Source: Vairimorpha apis BRL 01 (lineage: Eukaryota; Microsporidia; Nosematidae). From it: DNA of 21,535 bases. The first letter of the stretch is position 1. Each line of letters starts with the position of its first letter. Of the stretch, positions 1-9,931 are shown piece by piece. The position numbers and the translations under genes are program-made. The stretch lies in NCBI GenBank assembly GCA_000447185.1, contig KE647293.1, positions 1 to 21,535 of the forward strand. Reading direction: 5' to 3'. Below the pieces are notes generated by a model, which saw nothing but the letters and a program-made list of their open reading frames with translations, had not been told where the DNA came from and did not search any database.

Positions 1-155
1 TAAAAATAGTATAAAAATTCATTAATTCAAATTCTATATAGCAATTTTAAAATTGATTGTAAATATGTTTTTAAATTTGACATATATTTTGTAAAAAAGA
101 AAATTTATTAATATATTAATATTTAAATTTAATTTTCTAGCTTTTTTTTAATATC

Positions 156-1511
156 TTAATTAAAAAGTCTATCTTTTTCTTTCTTAATATATGAATCTTC
201 CTCCATATTTTCTATAATTTTTACAATTTCGTCATTTAAATGTTCTTTATCAATCACACTTAACATTTTTAATTTTACATTAAAAACTTCATCTTGTAAC
301 ATTTTTACAACATATTTAGTCTTATGTTTTAAATCAAATGTTAAACAAACCTCTGCAAGACTAATTCTGACCAAATAACTTGACATTTCAATCAGTTTAT
401 TAAATTTTTCTAATAAGATTTCACTCCAATCAGCTTCTTTTATTAGATTAACAAATACATTTGAAGCTTTATTTCTTACTTCACAAACAGGATCGCATAA
501 ATATTCAAAAAATATATCTAAAAGGCACCTTTTTACTAATAAATTGTTATGTTGTACTATATAATTTATTGTACCTAATATTTCAATTTTAATTCTCCAA
601 TCATGACTTTTAGGTAAAGATTTTATTAAATGCAAGCTTATATTTTCATATATGTCTTCCTTATGTATACATAATAATTCTTTATGAACAAGCCAACTTT
701 TATCATCAATAACCTTTTTTAATACATCTGTATTTTCATTTAAAAGTCCTATTTTTTTTACGGTAGCAGCTCTAACTTGTGGACTTTTGTCATTAATAAA
801 AATGTCAATATATTCATCAAAATGATCCATTTCTTCTACAAGTGCCACTCTCACAGCTTCTTCTGTATCTTTACTTAATATATTTAAAATATTATTTTTT
901 TGTTCATCTGAAAAATATTTTAAATTTTTTACTAAACTAAGTCTTTTTCTCCATGATTTACATAAACATATATCAGAAATTAAAAAATTACATTGTTTAA
1001 CGTATTTCAACATATTTGGAACTAAACATTGTACAAAATCATACATTGAATTATTGAGATCTATTGTTATTTTTAAAAGCTCATCGTCATTAAAAGGTAA
1101 ATTATCATAAAAATGTAATGATTCCACCGCTTCTTTGATTACAAGGCCCGTTTTATCATAAAAACAATTTTTTAAAATATCTTTTTTTCCATCAAATTCG
1201 AGACTTACAATTATTCTTGGAACAGCCATTCTTTGATTATAAAAATTTGAGGATTGTAAACCTTTTATAAATGTTTGTATTAATGGTTGATTTACTTTAA
1301 GTATTTTTATAATAGCTTCTATTACACTATTTCTATTCTCCAATAATAAAAGTGCACATACATGCAAAAGATTTTCATCAACAGGCATTTTAAAATTCAT
1401 ATAATTTATCAAATCAATGGTTTTTTGCTTGTCTCTACCTATAATATATTCAAATTTATCCATAGATAATTTAGGGTCGTCAAACAAACTTGCAATATCC
1501 ATATCTTCCAT
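156..1511 (-). CDS. PP2A scaffold subunit A-like HEAT-repeat protein
   Basis: A 451-residue protein made almost wholly of helical HEAT-type repeats. Segments resemble the 65-kDa regulatory A subunit of protein phosphatase 2A: a DWRIKIEI repeat start, matching the family's HWRVRLAI, and a later repeat pair containing EVRNKASN and SYLVRISLA in the order expected for the C-terminal HEAT repeats. The A subunit is the rigid scaffold that joins the PP2A catalytic subunit to a B subunit. Family members usually have about 590 residues and 15 repeats, so this copy is shortened, which is typical of microsporidia. I place the start at the ATG ending at 1511. A longer open frame begins only with TTG, and CCC lies five bases upstream of this ATG. 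No signal peptide or membrane segment is seen. It could be another HEAT scaffold, but PP2A-A fits best. The family match is from memory of its repeat pattern. Confidence 0.72.
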   Translation of the reverse strand: MEDMDIASLFDDPKLSMDKFEYIIGRDKQKTIDLINYMNFKMPVDENLLHVCALLLLENRNSVIEAIIKILKVNQPLIQTFIKGLQSSNFYNQRMAVPRIIVSLEFDGKKDILKNCFYDKTGLVIKEAVESLHFYDNLPFNDDELLKITIDLNNSMYDFVQCLVPNMLKYVKQCNFLISDICLCKSWRKRLSLVKNLKYFSDEQKNNILNILSKDTEEAVRVALVEEMDHFDEYIDIFINDKSPQVRAATVKKIGLLNENTDVLKKVIDDKSWLVHKELLCIHKEDIYENISLHLIKSLPKSHDWRIKIEILGTINYIVQHNNLLVKRCLLDIFFEYLCDPVCEVRNKASNVFVNLIKEADWSEILLEKFNKLIEMSSYLVRISLAEVCLTFDLKHKTKYVVKMLQDEVFNVKLKMLSVIDKEHLNDEIVKIIENMEEDSYIKKEKDRLFN

Positions 1512-2355
1512 TTTAAGGGTTCTAAAATTAATTTTACAGGTAAAAATAACCAATTAAAGTAAGATTTGAAACATTAAATGATAAAATTATATTTTTATAT
1601 TTTAATTACAAATCATAAATCATATTAATTTAATTTATAATTTTTTTATGTTTAAAAAAATTTAAAACTCAAATATTTACACAATACTAAAATAAATATA
1701 TATGTAAAATTGTAAATTTTTTAATTATTTTTACATATATTTAAATTAAAATAAGTTTATTTAAAAAAATGTTTATATTGAAATAATTTTTAATCATGTT
1801 AAAATTTTGAAGAAATAAAGTTTTTTTTCATGAATTAATGACTTTTTATGTAATTTAATAATTTTTTTAAATTATAGTTTCAATCGTTGAAAAATTATAA
1901 AAGTATTTATTTTGTAAAAAATATATATGTTATTATGCCTATTAATGAAAATTTTTTTAATAATTAAAATGAAATAAATAAATATAATTTTAAACTAAAA
2001 ATTAATTTTTAAATGTAAAATCTTTAAAATATCATATTTTAAATAATTTATTTTTTTACGGCCTTAATTAAATAACAAATAAGAAAATTCAAATAAATTT
2101 TGGCTTTTACAATAATATAAATATAAGCTTTTTCCGATTTTGTAAAATAATAAAAAATAAAATTATATTTTTTCTAAAATATTTTTTTTTAATGAAATAA
2201 AAATATTTAAAACTGTATGTTATAAAACTAAAGAGAATATTATGAAATATTGAGATTTTTAAATAGCACATTAAAAATTTATTTTTACAAATTTAGATAT
2301 AAAAAGAATTTAAATTAAGATTTTGTATTTTTACAAATTATTATTTAAAATATCC
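1512..2355. other. Gene-free AT-rich spacer
   Basis: The divergent interval between the PP2A-A and Cia1 start codons. It consists of A/T homopolymers with stops in all frames. I see no RNA gene or recognisable repeat. Both promoters must lie inside it. Confidence 0.6.
1517..1519 (-). promoter_or_regulatory. CCC start-site motif of the PP2A-A gene
   Basis: CCC followed by TTAAA directly before the ATG at 1511. It matches the CCC-type signal known upstream of microsporidian start codons and supports the shorter start. Confidence 0.6.
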
Positions 2356-3197
2356 ATGTCTTTTAATTTTAAAATCACAAAAAAAGAAACAAATGAAAAA
2401 TTATTTACAATTCATATCAACAAAAATATATACACAGGAGGTACTTCAAAAGAATGTATAGATCAAACAAACAATAAAATTTTGTATAAACACGCTAAAT
2501 CAATAACTCACATTACCTCCTCTGAAAATTATCTTGCATGCAGCAGCTACGATTGTACTGTATCTTTGTTTAAAAATGATAAATTTGAAGATATAATAGA
2601 AGGACCAGATACAGAAATTAAATGCGTTTCTATAAGTGGTTATTGGTTAGCATTTTGCACTCGTGGAAAGACAGTATGGATTTGTACTATTAAAGATATA
2701 GTAGAAATTTTTTCCATATTAGAAGATCATACGGAAGATGTCAAAGGATGTATATTTTACATGGACATGTTATTTACATACGGTTATGATTGTTCAATAA
2801 AAGTTTATCAATATTTTGACACACAACAATCTTGGGAACTTGTTCAAAGTTTAGATAGTGATTTTACTGTATGGAAAGTTATTTTTTTTGATATGTATAT
2901 GTTTGTTAGTAATGATAATGGTGAGATATTAAAATATGAACTTGAAAGAGGTTGGATATTAAAACTTAAAAAAAACTTTCGTTTATGCCGATTCAAGCAT
3001 TAAGCAACTATAAAAATTATTTAATATGTACAGTAAACTTAGGCAATTTAGTTTTTTTAAGTGAACGATTAGAGATAGTTCATGTTATAGAAAAATTGCA
3101 TAATGATGTAATCAATTGTATTTTTTGGTCTGAAAAGGATAGTTTAATTGGAACTTGCTCTGATGATAAATCTTATTGTATCTTAAAAACAGATTAA
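2356..3197 (+). CDS. CIA1: Cia1/CIAO1-like WD40 protein, one internal frameshift
   Basis: WD40 beta-propeller protein resembling Cia1 (CIAO1), which with Nar1 and Cia2 delivers Fe-S clusters to cytosolic and nuclear proteins. The blades show the family pattern: a HAKSIT... blade start, then NYLACSSYDCTVSLFK, then a segment ending in RGKTVWICTI followed by a strongly Cia1-like DHTEDVK, and YGYDCSIKVYQ. The last blade, ending in CSDDKSYCILKTD, lies in another frame. The switch is at an A8 run (2968-2975) and needs a -1 shift, equivalent to one extra A. With the shift the protein is about 280 residues, against roughly 330 in other eukaryotes. I start at the ATG at 2356; the upstream extension begins with TTG. 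The gene should be essential, because microsporidia keep mitosomal Fe-S synthesis, so a homopolymer miscount or slippage is likelier than gene death. Confidence 0.78.
2968..2976 (+). other. Frameshift site in Cia1: A8 run with slippery heptamer
   Basis: The zero-frame codons are AAA AAA AAC preceded by CTT, so the heptamer A-AAA-AAC sits in the classical -1 slippery register. A -1 shift here joins the two halves of the WD40 protein exactly. The zero frame otherwise stops at 3001-3003. An assembly undercount of the A-run would look the same. Confidence 0.6.
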
Positions 3198-3328
3198 AAT
3201 TAAATTAAATAATAATAATTTATTAAAAATTTCTATAAAACTATCTATATCATATAGAATTTAACTTAAAAATTATTTTCATGTAATTTCTTTTTTTTGT
3301 TTTTGTTATTTAAAAAAAAAAATTTTAA

Positions 3329-3332
3329 CCCC
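3329..3332 (+). promoter_or_regulatory. CCCC start-site motif of the RRM gene
   Basis: CCCC followed by TTA directly before the ATG at 3336. It supports translation starting in a short first exon that a simple ORF scan misses. Confidence 0.6.
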
Positions 3333-3335
3333 TTA

Positions 3336-3941
3336 ATGAGGAAGACAAACAGCTTAGGAATAAGTAATTTGACAAAATCTGTTACAGTTAAGGCTATAGC
3401 AGATGCTTTCTCTAAATACGAAGATAAAATGTAAGTGAAGATAAATAATTCCTTGGTTCGTGAATCTGAACTAATGATGATCAAATGATCTGATACTAAT
3501 TTTAGAATTGGAATAAAAATTACTCAAGTTAAAGGAAAATTCGGTAAATCTAGAACTGTCGGAATTGTTGAATTTGATGATGTGACTATTGTTGAAGAGA
3601 TTGTTGGACAAGAAAATATTACTATTGGAGAAGAAACGTTCCATGTCTATTTCTCTAAAAATCAATCTTCTGTAGAAAAGGTAACAGTTAGTGATAAAAA
3701 GTTGTACATCAGAATACCTAAAGATTTGAGAGATCTTGATCTTAATGAAATGTTAGGAGATTGCAAGATTTCAACTACTAAGAATGACAGTGGTATTGTG
3801 TTTGCTGAATTTGATACACCAGATAAACAAGAACAAGCTCTTAGAAAATTAGCTAATTATGAAGTTGATGGAAAGAAGGTAAGAGCAAGTAAAGCATTTG
3901 ATAAGGTATTTCCAGTTAAAACGAGAAACAGATCTGAGTGA
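3336..3941 (+). CDS. Two-RRM RNA-binding protein, two exons
   Basis: Joining 3336-3430 to 3506-3941 gives a 176-residue protein with two tandem RNA-recognition motifs. RRM1 is assembled only by splicing: its RNP2-like strand (SLGISNL) is in exon 1 and its RNP1-like strand (RTVGIVEF) in exon 2. RRM2 has RNP2-like LYIRIP and RNP1-like GIVFAEF and ends with the usual VDGKKVRASKAF strand. No RS tail or other domain is present. Such proteins bind pre-mRNA, mRNA or rRNA, but I cannot assign an orthologue. The start is the ATG at 3336, placed three bases after CCCC. Without splicing, translation would stop one codon into the intron (ATG TAA), giving a 32-residue peptide. A start further downstream would lose half of RRM1. 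The next gene upstream, Cia1, is on the same strand with 138 bp between. Confidence 0.8.
3431..3505 (+). other. Spliceosomal intron, 75 nt
   Basis: It begins with GTAAGT and ends with TACTAATTTTAG, a near-consensus branch point sitting almost on the acceptor. That arrangement is typical of microsporidian introns. The intron contains in-frame TAA and TGA stops. Removing it fuses two open frames into a continuous RRM. Its length is a multiple of three, so retention keeps the frame but stops translation. Confidence 0.82.
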
Positions 3942-4753
3942 TTAAAATTTATTATATAAAAATATATTTTTTATAAGAATTCAAATTTTAATAAAATTTT
4001 ATTTTTTAAAAAAAATTTAGAATTTACAGCTTTTTATAAAATTATTATACATTTTTTGTATTGTATAAAACAAACCAATTAAATCTTAGTATAATTTAGT
4101 TATAAATTATATACATAACCAATATTTATTTTAATTTGTAATTATTTAATATACTTTCTTTTATAATTTATATAGTCAATAACGTATAAAACATAAATAT
4201 GTTTTATTTTTAAATAAAATAATATAATAATGAATTATTATATAAATTTTGAAAAAGATTTTTTATAAATCTGCTTATAAATGATAAAGTAATATAAATA
4301 ATTTAATTTATAATTTAAAAAAAACTTTTTTAAAAAAGTTTAATTTTATACTTTTTAATAAAATTATTGTACAGGAGTTAATATTGATATTTTCATCTAA
4401 CAAATAATCTTTTAAATTTTAAAAAAAATTTATTAAAAATGTTAACAATTATAACTGCAAGTTATTAAATTAAATAAATTAAAAATTTGACAAAATATTT
4501 TTTTTTTGGATTTGTGTTAAAAAAATGTTTTGTGATATTTAATGTTATAAAATATTTAAAGTATTGTCATATATGGAAGTTTTATATAAATTATAATTTA
4601 ATTTTAAAAAAAACAATGAAAAAAATTTAATTTACTACAAATATATTTTTGATTTAATAAATATTCTTATAATGTATATAATATATTTTTACAAATTAGA
4701 GAAAATTTTTTCATTAATAATTAGAGTAAAAATAATTTTCTCTATTTACATAA
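3942..4753. other. Gene-free AT-rich spacer
   Basis: Convergent interval after the RRM gene and after the secreted-protein gene. It is A/T homopolymer-rich with no long frame, tRNA-like arms or recognised repeat. Confidence 0.6.
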
Positions 4754-5867
4754 TCATAAAAAATTACTAATATCGTTTTCCAAAATTTGATTGCGCATAT
4801 TCACAAACATATTTGAACTTTCTGTTTCTGTACTATAGTTTGTTTCTTTCGATACCACAGTTAAAATATTTTTTTTATAGTATGATCGATGGTGCTAAAA
4901 ATAAAATTAATTAATATATCTTTAATAACTTCTCTACGTATAAAAAGTTTTTTAATTATTAAACTTTTTGTAAAATTATTAAAATTAGATCTGTGAAATT
5001 CTGTAAGTCTCCAATAGTGTCCTAAGATTCCTTTGTCATTTCCGTTTGCCAATAAATTTTGATAAAAAACAATTGAAACTTCTATTTCATCACGCAATTT
5101 TTTTAATATATGAATTAAAACATCACAATGATAAATATTATTTAAGATATTCATATAAGATAACCACGAATTATGTTCATGCGATATTATTTTTAAAATT
5201 TTTATGACATCTTTCACATAAATTAATCTGCCATTAACAATTTCTCTTTTATTTATAATTTCAAGTAAATTATCTAGTATTTTAAACAATTGTATAAATT
5301 TTTCAGATATTTTAACAACATTTTCAATTATTTTTTTTCCTTTATAAATATTGATACAAGCAAATTTGTATTTTCTTCTACTAAAGGTTCAATTCTTGAG
5401 TGAAAATCTTCTTTGACAATATCTGGTAAGATAGATCTACCATCAAAATTTAATTTATATTCATCAATTGTCCTCAAAATAATTAAAATTTTTGCAATAT
5501 TTGGTATTAAAATACCATCAAATAAAAAACCCTCTTTAAAAAAAATTTTATTCTCATGATATGTTATTACATGATTATTAAATAAATTTCTTAGATTATT
5601 AATACAATAACATTTGGTTTTTATATTTGTAAAAAATTTTTTATCAATAATTTTTATAAATTTCCTTTCTGATCCAATAAATTTATAGTTAGAAGAATTT
5701 GAATCATATAAATATTTTAAGTCACTTAATTCTTTAATATCCCGAATTACTATGTGAACATTGTTTTTAATGCCGAGAGGTGTAGAAAATCTAATACAAT
5801 AAGCTTCTATATAATTATTTAATGAATTAATAGTAATAAAAAACATAAAAATATACAAAATTTTCAT
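4754..5867 (-). CDS. Secreted protein of unknown function, two frameshifts
   Basis: Three consecutive open frames on the minus strand read as one gene of about 371 residues: 5867 to about 5331, then to about 4869, then to the TGA at 4754. Each junction is an A8 run (5331-5338 and 4869-4876) and each needs the same -1 step. The final 34-codon frame has coding-like composition and ends cleanly. The N-terminus is a clear signal peptide (start MKILYIFMFF, cleavage probably near residue 21-22), so the product is probably secreted or enters the ER. The mature part is lysine-, isoleucine- and asparagine-rich, mostly helical in its second half, with no other membrane segment and no domain I recognise. 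CCCC lies 7-10 bases before the ATG. Lineage-specific secreted proteins are common in microsporidia; a role toward the host is only an inference. A real pseudogene is possible. Confidence 0.6.
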
Positions 5868-5873
5868 ATATAT

Positions 5874-5877
5874 GGGG
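5874..5877 (-). promoter_or_regulatory. CCCC start-site motif of the secreted-protein gene
   Basis: CCCC a few bases before the ATG at 5867. It is the same signal as at the conserved genes, which argues that this unknown gene is, or recently was, expressed. Confidence 0.55.
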
Positions 5878-7433
5878 TAAAACTCGATTATATTTAAATT
5901 AATTAAATTTTGTTTATAGTAAATTAAAATTGATCAATCTAATAAAAATATCAAAATGCAATTATATCATAAATTAAATATTATTTCTATTATAATTATA
6001 TAGATTTTTATCTAAATTAAAAAATCAGTTGATTAATTTTTGATAATTTTAACAACATGTTTATGATATTTAATATTTCTAAAATAAAGTTTTTTCTAAA
6101 ACTGTTGTTTTTTGTTATTTATATGCTTAAAATTTTTAAAAAATTATATTTATATACAAATTTAACTTAAAAATATTACTTAAAATAAATTAAATTTATA
6201 ATTTATTTATAAGCTATAAAGAATGCAAATTTATGATTGAACTTATATTAAAACATATTAAAATAATTAATATAAGATATTTTTAAAAATGTTTCTTATA
6301 TGTCAATTTTATTTTGTAATATTTTTCTAATTTGATTAAATGTTAAATAAAATGTAAAATTAAAAGAAGTTATAAATGTAAATTTGTTTTAAAATTATAA
6401 GTTAATTTTGTTTTAATAAAAAAATTGTACTAAAACAAATTTTAATCTTTAAGTATAATTTTAATAAACTTTAAATTTATTAACACAATCATTTATTTAA
6501 TTGATGTGGTTTTCAAATTAATTTTTTATGGTATTTATTTTGAATTATTTATTTTATATAAAAGTTTCATTATTGTTTAAATTATTGTTTATAGTTTATT
6601 TTTTATATTAATAATTTATAATAATTTATGTAATAATTTTTTTAATTTTCAAAATATAATTTCATATTAATTTTTTTATTCATTAAAGTATTATTATTTT
6701 ACATGATAAAACCTATGCATTTTCATTGTAGATAAAAATAAATTTCGTTATTGTATTTTGATTGCTAATGTGTTAAAATATACATATTTTGATATTGATA
6801 AGCATAAAAAATAATTTCAAATTTTAATAAAATAATATATTATAAAAAATAAAAATAAATAATTTATATTATTGAAGGTAATGATTACAGTAAGTTAATA
6901 AATTGACATTAAAAATGTTAAATATTTAATTTTTTAATAAAATTTAAGTTAAATATAATAGAACTCTTTATATTTTAACAAAATTTTATATTTTTAAATA
7001 ATTTTAAGAACTAATGAAATTTTTTTTACATAAAATAAGGGAATAATTAATAATGGATGCAATTTATTAAATGTTAAAAAAATTAGAAATACTTAAAAAT
7101 CATATTAACAATTCTTTTTAAAATTGTTGCTTTATAATAATTCAAATTGAAATATGTTTTTTTATGTATTTTTCGATTAATTTTCAATAAATTATTATAT
7201 TGCGTTTTTAATTACAATTAATTATATTATTTAATCTCATTTTAAAAAAGTTTATTATATTAATCGTTTCTTTAGATAGTAAACTACATGAAACATATTA
7301 AATTGTAGTAACTATATTGTATATTAATTTTTCTAGATTATAAAATGTTTATATAAAATGTTTTCATTATTAAAAAAATATTAAATGACTTATATTTTAT
7401 AATCAACATCTATAAATATAATTTTATATTTAA

Positions 7434-7556
7434 AGTTTTTATAAGCATTATAGAAAAGAATTAAATATATACAAACTCATACAAGCATATATGCAATCTA
7501 GAGTGTTTAAAATAACACTAGAAAGTCTAAATATAGAAGCATGCAGAGATGATTAA
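7434..7556 (+). pseudogene. Possible decayed coding fragment
   Basis: A frame open for about 40 codons, with a mixed, protein-like composition (it contains KLIQAYMQSRVFKITLESLN) that stands out from the surrounding DNA. It ends in TAA. The same frame then stays protein-like for some further codons with scattered stops to about 7660. There is no CCC motif and no recognised family. It may be a relic of a transposon or lost gene. Confidence 0.25.
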
Positions 7557-7844
7557 ATTAGAGATAAAAACTAAAAATTTATAATAAAGGATTTGAAAAC
7601 CAAATTACTAACCATTTTCAGCAAATATCTAAATTTTACAAAAGTAATCATAATTATAAGAAAAATAATATCCTAAAAAAATTTTTTACTTTATATTAAA
7701 AATTTAATGCGTATTTTATAGATAAAAAATAAAAGATATATTTTTATCTTTTTGACAATGTTAAAATAATCATACATGACATACATGTTAATTAAAGTAA
7801 AATAATTTTTATTTTACAATACAATAATTATTTTATGATATGAG

Positions 7845-7955
7845 ATGGAAAAAACCAAGTATTTAGAAACAATATACGAGACAACCAATATATACCGTAA
7901 ACAAAGAGTTTTTCTGAGCTTTATAGACTATGGGAATTATTTGCAGCTTATATAA
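7845..7955 (+). pseudogene. Short 36-codon coding-like frame, probably a remnant
   Basis: ATG to TAA, 36 residues with a balanced amino-acid mix (it starts MEKTKYLETIYETTNIYRKQ) in a setting where random frames are lysine, asparagine and phenylalanine only. There is no upstream CCC and no recognised motif. It could be a tiny gene or, more likely, a fragment belonging with the patch at 7434-7660. Confidence 0.25.
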
Positions 7956-8229
7956 AGTGTATATTTTAAAATATATGAGATATAAAATATGAATTAATTT
8001 TAAAAAATATTTTAGTAACATTTAAAATATAAAAAAATAGATAAATTTTAAATTCCATTAAATTTTTGTGTATCATTGTTTAAATGTTAAAAACAATTAA
8101 TATATTTAAATTTTTTAAACATAATAAGTGGATAATTTTTTTATAAAAATTAATTATAATGTAAACAAAATACTAACAAATAAAATAAGTAACATTTTTC
8201 TGATAATAAATTTTTAAAATAAAATTAAT

Positions 8230-8877
8230 TTATTCTGACTTAGGATTAAGCACGACAATTTTGTCTGGTAGTAGTGAAGAAGGTCCTATAATACCTTCAG
8301 GATCATGAGGCAACATAATAGCAACTTGAATACCTAAAACTCCTTGTTTTGTAACAACAGTAGTAATATGTTTTTTAACAAAATCTTTTGATGGTTGTCC
8401 ACTTTTTATAACTACGCCTTCTAAGAACTTTTTAGTACATGCTCTTAAACCTTTTAACTTTCCACTAATAGTCACTGAACATCCCGTAGCACCTGCAAAC
8501 TTAGCATTTCTTAATACTAAATTAGCTGCGCGTTTGTATGGCACATTAGCTAACATTTTTTCTCTAATCAAGTTGGCTTGATAAACAGGGCATAATCCTT
8601 TTTCAATAACCTTATCAATAATAATTTTAACATTACTTTCTGGAACATCTAAACGAGAAGCAACTAAATGTTGAAGTTGAGTAATTTTGAATTTTTTGTC
8701 ACCAATAAGTTCATGTGGATTAACAACTTTTAATAAAACTTTAACAGGACTTTCTTCTAATCTTAGTTCAACAGAACTGAAACCTTCATCTATTAAACAT
8801 TTTTCAAAAAGCTCTTTTAATTCAGCGTAAAGTAAACCATTTGCTATAAATTTTTTTAATATCGTATCGTTGCCCAT
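8230..8877 (-). CDS. RPS3: 40S ribosomal protein S3 (uS3)
   Basis: A 215-residue protein matching eukaryotic uS3 along its length: an N-terminal helix with [15 protein letters not shown], a type II KH domain around residues 40-110, then the diagnostic [16 protein letters not shown], and a C-terminal half with [18 protein letters not shown] and [15 protein letters not shown]. uS3 sits at the mRNA entry channel of the small subunit. The usual C-terminal tail is short here. The start is the ATG at 8877, with CCCC six to nine bases upstream. It is divergent from the Gle1-like gene with only 64 bp between the start codons, so the two promoters are compact or shared. A+T is lower than in the neighbouring genes, as expected for a highly expressed gene. 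Confidence 0.96.
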   Translation of the reverse strand: MGNDTILKKFIANGLLYAELKELFEKCLIDEGFSSVELRLEESPVKVLLKVVNPHELIGDKKFKITQLQHLVASRLDVPESNVKIIIDKVIEKGLCPVYQANLIREKMLANVPYKRAANLVLRNAKFAGATGCSVTISGKLKGLRACTKKFLEGVVIKSGQPSKDFVKKHITTVVTKQGVLGIQVAIMLPHDPEGIIGPSSLLPDKIVVLNPKSE

Positions 8878-8882
8878 TTTAA

Positions 8883-8886
8883 GGGG
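8883..8886 (-). promoter_or_regulatory. CCCC start-site motif of RPS3
   Basis: CCCC then TTAAA then ATG. This is the clearest example in the window and is attached to an unquestionable gene. Confidence 0.65.
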
Positions 8887-8935
8887 TAATAAATGTTAAA
8901 ATATTTAACGTATTATCTAATTTAAATTATAAAAA

Positions 8936-8939
8936 CCCC
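8936..8939 (+). promoter_or_regulatory. CCCC start-site motif of the Gle1-like gene
   Basis: CCCC two bases before the ATG at 8942, on the opposite strand to the RPS3 motif and 50 bp from it. Confidence 0.6.
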
Positions 8940-8941
8940 GT

Positions 8942-9844
8942 ATGAATAATGATTGTTCTGGTTTAAATAATTTTGAAAAACAATCAAATAACAAAATTAA
9001 TTTTTCATATGGTAAAAACAAAACACAAAGACATAATTATGAAAAAAATGGTCAAAAAAATTCTAGCCCAAAAAACATTTTAAATATTTATAAAAATATT
9101 AATTCTTATTCTTCACAAAAATATGAATATTTAGAAAATAAAGAGTTAATTAATGATAATTTAAATGAACTTTTCACAATATCATTGAGCACTTTTTATA
9201 TTGAAAATTTTCTGAGTTTAAATCTTATAAAGAAAATTAAAAATAATAGTGAACAAGAAATAAAAATTTTTGAAAAACAGGAAATTTTTAAAATGAAATT
9301 AGAAATAAATAAACGGCTTAATCAATTAAATAATGATTATAACATGATTTACAACATTTCAAATATTCTTGATCAATATAATAAAAATTATATATTTATC
9401 GATATTTTTGTAATAAAAATAATAGAACAAAGTTTAATTCAGGTTTCAAGATATCAAGAATCCTATAAACAATATTCAACTCTTTTTAAATTTTTATATT
9501 CAGACGAATTATTTTTATATTACAAATATAAATTATTTTCAACAAAAACTAACGAAGAAGGAATTAAAGGAATATATTCGGTTTATTTTGGTTTAATTTT
9601 AGAATGTGAAATGTTGGATGAAGCTTGGACTTTTATAGCTGGATTATTGAATGGGAATGAACAAGAGAAAAATTACACAGTATTAGAAACTTACTTAACA
9701 ATTTTAGGAAATTTTTTAAATTGTAAAATTCCTAAGTATTTTAAAAAATTGTTAAATTATATTATTATTTACATTGTTGACAAAATTGAGAAAGCACCTT
9801 TAAAATTTAGAATTGAATCAAAAATTAAGGAATTTTTAACTTAA
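8942..9844 (+). CDS. GLE1: Gle1-like mRNA export factor
   Basis: A 300-residue protein. Residues 1-75 are an asparagine- and lysine-rich, probably disordered region; a charged helical stretch follows. From about residue 150 the pattern resembles the helical C-terminal domain of Gle1: a helix like GIYSVYFGLILEC, then DEAWTFIAGLLN, then VLETYLTILGNFLN, then KYFKKLLNYIIIYIV, in the same order and spacing as Gle1's LNHGWRWLAQILN region. Gle1 sits at the cytoplasmic side of the nuclear pore and, with IP6, activates the DEAD-box helicase Dbp5 to release exported mRNA. Yeast Gle1 has about 540 residues, so this copy has lost much of the N-terminal coiled coil. The assignment rests on remembered motif order and not on a search. 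It is divergent from RPS3, and its stop codon faces that of the IRE1 gene 87 bp away. Confidence 0.66.
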   Translation: MNNDCSGLNNFEKQSNNKINFSYGKNKTQRHNYEKNGQKNSSPKNILNIYKNINSYSSQKYEYLENKELINDNLNELFTISLSTFYIENFLSLNLIKKIKNNSEQEIKIFEKQEIFKMKLEINKRLNQLNNDYNMIYNISNILDQYNKNYIFIDIFVIKIIEQSLIQVSRYQESYKQYSTLFKFLYSDELFLYYKYKLFSTKTNEEGIKGIYSVYFGLILECEMLDEAWTFIAGLLNGNEQEKNYTVLETYLTILGNFLNCKIPKYFKKLLNYIIIYIVDKIEKAPLKFRIESKIKEFLT

Positions 9845-9931
9845 TTTGAAAAATACTTTATGTAAGAGTTTTTACATATAAATAAATATGTAAAATTTTC
9901 AATATTTATCTAATAATTTTGTTTTTATGAA

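Larger units (their letters stand above)
5868..8229. other. Long gene-free region with small coding-like remnants
   Basis: About 2.4 kb of very AT-rich DNA between the secreted-protein gene start and the uS3 stop. Most of it has stops in every frame. Two patches are less AT-rich and read like fragments of protein: about 7434-7660, and the 36-codon frame 7845-7955. Nothing else was recognised. Confidence 0.55.

Noticed and set aside
1512..1553. N-terminal extension of the PP2A-A gene
   Set aside because: It begins at TTG and overlaps the CCC start motif; the ATG at 1511 is the better start.
2323..2355. N-terminal extension of Cia1
   Set aside because: It begins at TTG, whereas an ATG follows at 2356; nuclear eukaryotic genes rarely start at TTG.
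3266..3665. Two minus-strand frames over the RRM gene
   Set aside because: They are antisense to the intron and exons of a gene with clear RRM motifs, lack CCC start signals and have no family features.
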